From positions 1 to 64,000 of the forward strand of contig DATCGG010000548.1 of NCBI GenBank assembly GCA_036509075.1: a stretch of DNA of 64,000 bases, given 5' to 3'. Within the stretch, counting starts at the first letter, position 1; the number at the start of each line of letters is the position of its first letter. The stretch is from JAJKIV01 sp036509075 (GTDB taxonomy: Bacteria; Gemmatimonadota; Gemmatimonadetes; Gemmatimonadales; Gemmatimonadaceae). The position numbers were made by a program, and so were the translations under genes. Below are positions 59,270 to 64,000 of this stretch, piece after piece. The notes under the pieces were generated by a model that saw only the letters and a program-made list of their open reading frames with translations, ran no database searches and had not been told where the DNA came from.

Positions 59270-60178
59270 ATGCAGCCCAGTCTCCAACAGCTCCTCGAGG
59301 CCGGTGTCCACTTCGGACACCAGACTCGCCGATGGAATCCCAAGATGCGCCGGTTCATCTTCGCCGAGCGCAACGGGATTCACATCATCGACCTTCAGAA
59401 GACGCTCCGACAGCTCGAGCTGGCGCAGAAGCTCGTTCGCGAAGTGGTGATGCGCGGCGAGAACGTCCTGTTCGTCTGCACCAAGCGCCAGCTCGCCGCG
59501 ATCGTGCAGGCTGAGGCCGAGCGCTGCAGCGCCATGTACGTCACCGAGCGCTGGCTCGGCGGACTGCTCACCAACTTCCAGACGGTGAAGAAGCAGATTC
59601 GCCGGCTGAAGGACCTCGAGGCAGGCTCCGAGGCTGGTGGCGAGTTCGAGAACTACACGAAGAAAGAACAGCTCCTCATGTCCCGTCAGCGCGACAAGCT
59701 CTCCAAGAACTTGTCGGGCATCAAGAACATGACCCGGCTCCCGGGACTCATGTTCGTCATCGACGCGAAGAAGGAGCGCATCGGCGTCAGCGAGGCCAAC
59801 AAGCTCGGGATTCCGATCGTGGCCATCTGCGATACCAACTCCGACCCCGACCTCATCAGCGTTCCGATCGCCGGCAACGACGACGCGATTCGCTCCGTCG
59901 AGCTGATCACGCGCGCGATCTCCGACTCGATCGCCGAAGCGCGTCGAGAAGCGCCGGTGCGGCCGCAGGAAGAGGAAGGCGAGGAGAGCACGTACAGCTC
60001 CGACCGCGGCATGGAGCCGGCGGCCGGTGGCGAGGACGAGCGGCGGCGCCGTCGGCGGCCCCGTCGCCGCCGGGCAAAGCCGGAAGCCATCGCGGCCCGC
60101 CTCAAGGGCGGAGCCGGTGAGGGCGGCGAAACCGGTGAGGGCGGCGAAGCCGACGAGGGAAGCGACAGCGAAGGCTGA
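59270..60178 (+). CDS. rpsB: 30S ribosomal protein S2
   Basis: 302 residues, longer than the usual 240-260. The core is typical: LQQLLEAGVHFGHQTRRWNPKM, FAERNGIHIIDLQKTLRQL, RWLGGLLTNFQTVKKQIRRL, and DTNSDPDLISVPIAGNDDAIRS. The extra C-terminal 60 residues are low-complexity: an Arg cluster (ERRRRRRPRRRRAKPE) followed by GEGGE-type acidic repeats. Such tails vary between phyla. rpsB-tsf-pyrH-frr is the standard order. Confidence 0.95.
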   Translation: MQPSLQQLLEAGVHFGHQTRRWNPKMRRFIFAERNGIHIIDLQKTLRQLELAQKLVREVVMRGENVLFVCTKRQLAAIVQAEAERCSAMYVTERWLGGLLTNFQTVKKQIRRLKDLEAGSEAGGEFENYTKKEQLLMSRQRDKLSKNLSGIKNMTRLPGLMFVIDAKKERIGVSEANKLGIPIVAICDTNSDPDLISVPIAGNDDAIRSVELITRAISDSIAEARREAPVRPQEEEGEESTYSSDRGMEPAAGGEDERRRRRRPRRRRAKPEAIAARLKGGAGEGGETGEGGEADEGSDSEG

Positions 60179-60230
60179 GACACGTATCGATCGCCCACTG
60201 TCACCAGCCTCTCCGACCGTCTACAATCAT

Positions 60231-60262
60231 AACGCCGCCGGCGCAGTGCCGGCGGCGTTTCC
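60231..60262 (+). terminator. Strong hairpin between rpsB and tsf
   Basis: AACGCCGCCGGC (60231-60242), loop GCAGT, GCCGGCGGCGTT (60248-60259), then TCC: a perfect 12-bp stem with only a very short T run. It may attenuate rather than stop transcription into tsf. Confidence 0.6.
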
Positions 60263-60291
60263 ACGAAACGCACGAAACGAAGGACTGACCA

Positions 60292-61191
60292 ATGTCTGCG
60301 ACGACGATTACCGCGAAGGACGTTCAGCTGCTGCGCCAGCGTACTGGCGCGGGCATGATGGATTGTAAAAAGGCGCTCGAGGAAACCGGCGGTGACGTCG
60401 AGAAGGCAGTCGAGTACCTCCGGAAGAAGGGCATTGCCAAGGCAGAGAAGCGCGCCGACCGCGCCGCGTCCGAGGGCGCCATCGTCGCGCTCGTGAGCGA
60501 CGACGCCAAGACGGCTGCGCTGGTCGAGGTCAACAGCGAGACCGACTTCGTCGCGCGCAACGATGAGTTCCAGGCGCTCGCGAAGGCTGTGGCCTCCCAG
60601 CTCTTCGGCGACGCCTCGTTCGATGGCGTCGTCACCGTCGCGCAAGAGGGCGAGCTCATGAAGCAGCCCTGGCACAAGGACGCCGGCAAGACGGTTGCTG
60701 ACGCCGTGAAGGAAGCCTCGGGCAAGACCGGTGAGAACGTCGTCGTCCGTCGTTATGCACGGTTCAAGACCGATGGCGTGATCGGCTCGTACGTGCACCA
60801 CAATGGACGCGTCGCCGTCATCGTCGATGTGGTCGGCGGAACGGGCGACGCAGTGAAGGCGCTCGCACGCTCCATCGCCGAGCACGTCGCGGCCGGCGTG
60901 CCGAAGGTCCCACTCGGCGTCAATCGCGACGAGATCAAGACTGATATCATCGATCGCGAGCGTCGCATCTACGAGGAGCAGGCTCGCACCGCGGGCAAGC
61001 CCGAGGCGATGATCGGCAAGATCGTCGACGGACAGATCAACAAGTTCTACGCCGAGAACACGCTGCTCGACCAGCCGTGGGTGCGCGACGACTCGAAGAC
61101 GATTCGTCAGCTCGTCACCGAAGCGAGCAAGGAAAGCGGCTCGACGCTCACGGTGCGTCGGTTCGCGCGCTTCCAGATGGGTGAGGAGTAA
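60292..61191 (+). CDS. tsf: Elongation factor Ts
   Basis: Nucleotide exchange factor for EF-Tu. The 299-residue protein begins with the UBA-like KDVQLLRQRTGAGMMDCKKAL, then VEVNSETDFVARNDEF, which contacts EF-Tu, and two dimer-type domains with YVHHNGRVAVIVDV and KFYAENTLLDQPWV. ATG 60292 lies 113 bp after rpsB. Length and motifs are standard. Confidence 0.96.
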   Translation: MSATTITAKDVQLLRQRTGAGMMDCKKALEETGGDVEKAVEYLRKKGIAKAEKRADRAASEGAIVALVSDDAKTAALVEVNSETDFVARNDEFQALAKAVASQLFGDASFDGVVTVAQEGELMKQPWHKDAGKTVADAVKEASGKTGENVVVRRYARFKTDGVIGSYVHHNGRVAVIVDVVGGTGDAVKALARSIAEHVAAGVPKVPLGVNRDEIKTDIIDRERRIYEEQARTAGKPEAMIGKIVDGQINKFYAENTLLDQPWVRDDSKTIRQLVTEASKESGSTLTVRRFARFQMGEE

Positions 61192-61197
61192 GAGCCG

Positions 61198-61923
61198 GTG
61201 GCGACCGCCGCCGTCGCGTACTCGCGCGTCCTTCTCAAGCTGTCGGGCGAAGCGCTCGCCGGCGACAAGGGAGCGGGAGCGGTATTCGACTTCGATCGCG
61301 TCAACCGGTTCTGTGACGAAGTGAAGGAAGTCGCTGACATGGGCGTCAGCGTCGGCCTCGTGATCGGCGGCGGCAACATCGTACGTGGGTCCCAGCTGTC
61401 GAAAAATGGGATGGACCGCGTCACCGCCGATTACATGGGAATGCTCGGCACGGTCATCAACGCCCTTGCGCTCCAGGACGTCCTGGAGCGCAAGGGCCTG
61501 GACACGCGCGTGATGACGGCGATCCGCATGGAGGAGCTTGCGGAGCCGTACATCCGCCGCCGCGCGCTACGCCACCTCGAGGTGGGGCGGACAGTCATCT
61601 TCGCCGGCGGTACTGGCAACCCCTATTTTTCGACGGACACGGCGGCGGCGCTTCGGGCGATCCAGATCCAGGCCGAAGTCATCATCAAGGCAACGAGCGT
61701 GGACGGCGTGTATACCGCCGACCCCAAGAAGGATCCGGCGGCGAAGCGCTACGAGTCGTTGAGCTATCGCGAGGTGATGGTGTCGGAGCTGGGTGTGATG
61801 GATCAGACCGCGGTAACGCTGTGCAAGGAGAACAACCTGCCGCTCATCGTGTTGAACATCCACACTGAGGGCGCCGTCGCGAGCGCGGTTCGCGGCGAGC
61901 GCGTGGGGACGATCGTTCGATGA
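61198..61923 (+). CDS. pyrH: Uridylate kinase
   Basis: Hexameric UMP kinase of bacterial type. The 241-residue protein has RVLLKLSGEALAG, VIGGGNIVRGSQL, DYMGMLGTVINALALQDVL, IFAGGTGNPYFSTDTAAALRA and DGVYTADPKKDP. GTG 61198 is 6 bp after tsf, and the stop overlaps frr by 4 bp. Confidence 0.96.
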   Translation: MATAAVAYSRVLLKLSGEALAGDKGAGAVFDFDRVNRFCDEVKEVADMGVSVGLVIGGGNIVRGSQLSKNGMDRVTADYMGMLGTVINALALQDVLERKGLDTRVMTAIRMEELAEPYIRRRALRHLEVGRTVIFAGGTGNPYFSTDTAAALRAIQIQAEVIIKATSVDGVYTADPKKDPAAKRYESLSYREVMVSELGVMDQTAVTLCKENNLPLIVLNIHTEGAVASAVRGERVGTIVR

Positions 61924-62483
61924 CTACAGCCACTTCGATTCCGCAAATCGTGAAGGAGTGCCGAGCCCACATGGACAAGGCCATCGAGAGCTCGAAGCGC
62001 GAGTTCTCGGGCATTCGCTCGGGCAAGGCGTCGCCTTCGATGCTCGACACCGTGCGAGTGGAGATGTATGGCTCGCAGATGGGGTTGAACCAGGTGGCGC
62101 AGGTGACCACTCCCGAGCCACGCGTGATCATCGTCACGCCGTTCGACAAGGGGCAGATCAAGGTCATCGAGAAGGCGATCCGAGAGTCGGATCTTGGTCT
62201 CGAGCCCTCGGCGCAGGGGGGCATGATCCGCGTCCCTCTTCCGCAGATGAACGAGCAGCGTCGCAAGGAGCTGGTGAAGGTCGTGCACAAGCTCGCGGAG
62301 GAAGGGCGCATCGCCGTTAGGCATGCGCGCACGGTAGCCCGCGACCATCTCAAGAAGCTGAACGGCGTGAGCGAGGATGACGTCAAGCACGCCGAGAAGG
62401 ACCTCCAGAAGGCGCACGACGACTACATGCATAAGATCGACGACCTCCTGAAGCACAAGGAAGCCGAGATCATGGAAGTCTGA
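61920..62483 (+). CDS. frr: Ribosome recycling factor
   Basis: Splits post-termination ribosomes together with EF-G. The 187-residue protein has IRSGKASPSMLDTVRVEMYG, LNQVAQVTTPEPRVIIVTPFD, IRESDLGLEPSAQGGMIRVP and RRKELVKVVHKLAEEGRIAV, covering both RRF domains. ATG 61920 overlaps pyrH by 4 bp. An octamer at 62314 encodes a Val-Arg pair near the conserved core. Confidence 0.96.
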   Translation: MTTATSIPQIVKECRAHMDKAIESSKREFSGIRSGKASPSMLDTVRVEMYGSQMGLNQVAQVTTPEPRVIIVTPFDKGQIKVIEKAIRESDLGLEPSAQGGMIRVPLPQMNEQRRKELVKVVHKLAEEGRIAVRHARTVARDHLKKLNGVSEDDVKHAEKDLQKAHDDYMHKIDDLLKHKEAEIMEV

Positions 62484-62494
62484 CCGGCCGCATC

Positions 62495-63247
62495 GTGCAG
62501 TCGACCAACGCCGCCGAGCTGCTCGCACAAATCCGCGTGCACGGCGCAGTACCGCGGCACGTCGCCATCATCATGGACGGCAACGGCCGGTGGGCGCGCG
62601 AGCGGCGCATGCCCCGACCGTTCGGACATCGGTCCGGCATGCGCGCCGTGCGAGAGGTCGTGGAAGGTGCGGTGGAAGTCGGCCTCGACGTGCTCTCGCT
62701 GTTCGCGTTCTCGCAGGAGAACTGGCACCGTCCCACGACCGAGATCGATGCGCTCATGTCGCTCCTGCAGGAGTACATCGCGCGTGAGTCCGACGAGCTG
62801 CATGACCGGGGCGTCCGGGTGTGCGCGTTAGGCGCGCTCGACCGACTCACGCCGGCCGCGGCGGCGGCAGTGGATCGGGTGGTGACGCGGACGGCGGGGA
62901 ACGACCGCCTGACGTTCAACCTGTTCATCTCGTACAGCGGCCGCGCGGAGCTCGTGCGTGCCGCTCGCCTGCTCGCGGAGGACGCAGTCGCCGGGCGGGT
63001 CGACCCCGCGGCCATTGACGAATCGACCTTCGCGGGGCGCCTGTACACCGACGGCTGTCCCGACCCTGACCTCCTCATCCGCACATCGGGGGAGCAGCGC
63101 GTCTCGAATTTTCTGCTCTGGCAGATGGCGTACTCGGAGCTGTTCCTGAGCCCCGTGCTGTGGCCGGATTTCACGCGCGGAGATCTGTACCTGGCGATTC
63201 GCGACTACCAGCTGCGAGAACGGCGTTTTGGCCGCGTGAGCGCCTAA
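62495..63247 (+). CDS. uppS: Isoprenyl transferase (undecaprenyl diphosphate synthase)
   Basis: cis-Prenyltransferase making the lipid carrier for peptidoglycan. The 250-residue enzyme has HVAIIMDGNGRWARERRMPR (catalytic Asp), GHRSGMRAVREVVEGAVEVG, LFAFSQENWHRP, FNLFISYSGRAELVRAA and the C-terminal LIRTSGEQRVSNFLLWQMAY followed by SELFLSPVLWPDF. GTG 62495 follows frr by 11 bp. The stop TAA lies in a GCCTAACG octamer (63242), and cdsA starts 3 bp later. Confidence 0.95.
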   Translation: MQSTNAAELLAQIRVHGAVPRHVAIIMDGNGRWARERRMPRPFGHRSGMRAVREVVEGAVEVGLDVLSLFAFSQENWHRPTTEIDALMSLLQEYIARESDELHDRGVRVCALGALDRLTPAAAAAVDRVVTRTAGNDRLTFNLFISYSGRAELVRAARLLAEDAVAGRVDPAAIDESTFAGRLYTDGCPDPDLLIRTSGEQRVSNFLLWQMAYSELFLSPVLWPDFTRGDLYLAIRDYQLRERRFGRVSA

Positions 63248-63250
63248 CGC

Positions 63251-64000
63251 GTGAGCGACCTCGCGAAGCGTATCATCTCGGCGCTCATTGCGGCGCCGGT
63301 GGCGCTCATCATGATTTACCTTGGTGGCCTGCCGCTGGCGACGTTTCTCGCCGCGGTGTCCGCCGGGTGTGCCTGGGAGTTCTACCGGATCGCCGCCGCG
63401 GGCGGCGTGGAGCCGTTGGACCCGGTGGGGATTCCGCTGGCCGGCGCGGTCCCGTTGGCCGTGTACGCCGCGGGGATCGGGCTCTACCGGCCCTCGCTCG
63501 TCGTGGCGGCGGTCGCCATGCTCATCATCCTCGCGGCGGTCATCTGGACGCGCGGACCACAGCGTCGGCCGCTGGGCGCCGCCTCGTTGACGGTCATGGG
63601 CATTCTGTACACCGGCGGCCTCCTGAGCTTCGGCTACGCCCTGCGGGAGCATCCGTACGCGGTCGGGGACCGGGCCGGCACGGCGCTCGTGGCGTTTCCG
63701 CTCGTCCTGACCTGGGCGTCGGACATCGGCGCATTTTTCGTTGGCCGCGCCGTTGGCGGGCCGAAGTTGATTCCGTCCGTCAGCCCCGGAAAAACCATCT
63801 CCGGGGCGTTAGGCGGCCTGGCCACGACGGTCCTGGTATCGTGGCTCTACGTCCGGTTCGCTCTTCGTCCGGTCGCCTTGCTGACCATGACGATACCGGC
63901 CACGATTCTGTTTGGGGCGTTGATCAGCGTAGCCGCCCAGGTCGGCGATCTGGCGGAGTCGCTGCTCAAACGTGAAGCGAACGTGAAGGACAGCTCGCAC
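63251..64000 (+). CDS. cdsA: Phosphatidate cytidylyltransferase (3' end outside window)
   Basis: Integral membrane enzyme making CDP-diacylglycerol. From GTG 63251 the frame is open to the right edge, 250 codons. Hydrophobic segments cover about residues 8-45, 57-75, 80-97, 115-135, 150-165, 185-205 and 215-232. The family signature is present: SVSPGKTISGALGGL around residue 177, then VGDLAESLLKREANVKDSSH at the edge, which matches the CdsA consensus. Only the last few tens of residues are missing. It ends the rpsB-cdsA cluster in the window. Confidence 0.93.
   Translation, partial: MSDLAKRIISALIAAPVALIMIYLGGLPLATFLAAVSAGCAWEFYRIAAAGGVEPLDPVGIPLAGAVPLAVYAAGIGLYRPSLVVAAVAMLIILAAVIWTRGPQRRPLGAASLTVMGILYTGGLLSFGYALREHPYAVGDRAGTALVAFPLVLTWASDIGAFFVGRAVGGPKLIPSVSPGKTISGALGGLATTVLVSWLYVRFALRPVALLTMTIPATILFGALISVAAQVGDLAESLLKREANVKDSSH

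Larger units (their letters stand above)
1799..63814. repeat. Dispersed octamer CGTTAGGC / GCCTAACG (at least 35 exact copies)
   Basis: Interspersed short motif found by reading both strands. As CGTTAGGC on the + strand it starts at 11457, 11625, 15795, 19569, 21438, 27881, 28286, 31162, 31883, 34858, 41184, 42126, 45204, 49267, 50224, 55482, 56928, 58814, 62314, 62826 and 63807. As GCCTAACG it starts at 2076, 6599, 16704, 18652, 22314, 29175, 30902, 34085, 38932, 41320, 43169, 48066, 53756 and 63242. GTTAGGC heptamers occur at 1799 and 2093, and near-matches (last or first base changed) at 15317, 20980, 21336, 25146, 40558, 44139, 46772, 49718, 50071 and 55096. Most copies are inside genes. 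The count was made by eye and is a minimum; function unknown. Confidence 0.85.

Noticed and set aside
1..64000. CRISPR arrays, insertion sequences, rRNA genes, replication origin
   Set aside because: None seen: no spaced 25-40 bp direct repeats, no transposase reading frames, no rRNA, and no cluster of DnaA boxes next to dnaA/dnaN genes.

Overview
The window is GC-rich (roughly two-thirds G+C by eye), densely packed bacterial chromosome, almost entirely housekeeping genes on the + strand with 1-30 bp overlaps between neighbours. Gene content and order (hrcA-dnaJ-prmA, rex, zapA-rny, the succinylase lysine pathway, aroA-cmk-rpsA, rpsB-tsf-pyrH-frr-uppS-cdsA), together with promoters whose -10 box reads TAnnTT, suggest a member of Gemmatimonadota (FCB group). 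That placement is inference; no rRNA is present to confirm it.

Layout. 1-9.7 kb: heat-shock regulator and DnaJ, translation-related methyltransferases (prmA, rsmE), a HIT hydrolase, a YqeY protein, mutS2, dnaG and a zinc-ribbon coiled-coil protein. 9.7-13.6 kb: recJ, rsmD, coaD, pta. 13.6-16.1 kb: an anti-sigma partner-switching module (STAS antagonist, HATPase kinase, GAF-PP2C phosphatase) with no sigma factor beside it. 16.1-19.6 kb: ksgA, convergent rex with a textbook Rex operator, a DnaQ-like exonuclease and a metallo-beta-lactamase-fold hydrolase. 19.6-25.4 kb: infC-rpmI-rplT with a strong promoter, an attenuator-like leader and an ATT start codon, then pheS-pheT, a coiled-coil protein, zapA and a rod-shaped structured RNA that is a 6S RNA candidate. 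25.4-34.9 kb: rny, folD, xseA-xseB, a prenyl synthase, dxs, nadK, recN. 34.9-43.2 kb is the accessory part: a secreted or outer-membrane protein, an alpha/alpha-barrel glycosidase-like protein, tRNA-Gly and tRNA-Leu(UAA), a beta-helix lipoprotein, a DUF1330 protein, a degenerate copy of the tRNA-Leu 3' end, and a divergent module of HTH regulator, small Cys/His protein and Rad52-like annealing protein ending in an SSB-type tail. 43.2-51.1 kb: lysine/diaminopimelate operon (dapE, asd, lysC, dapB, dapA, dapD) running into aroA-cmk. 51.2-58.1 kb: rpsA and an acyl-CoA carboxylase operon with a RumA-type methyltransferase gene inside it. 58.1-64.0 kb: rplM-rpsI, rpsB-tsf, pyrH-frr-uppS and a truncated cdsA.

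Three genome-scale patterns stand out. (1) The octamer CGTTAGGC, on either strand, occurs at least 35 times where a few would be expected; it supplies many rare TTA leucine codons and several gene stop codons. (2) Several intergenic gaps are built of short arrays with 7-bp periodicity (ATTCCCG, AGTCCCT, GGGAACC and similar), often arranged as inverted arrays around a palindrome and ending at the next start codon. (3) A consistent promoter pattern, TTGAC-N17-TAnnTT, with several genes apparently transcribed from, or within a few bases of, the start codon.
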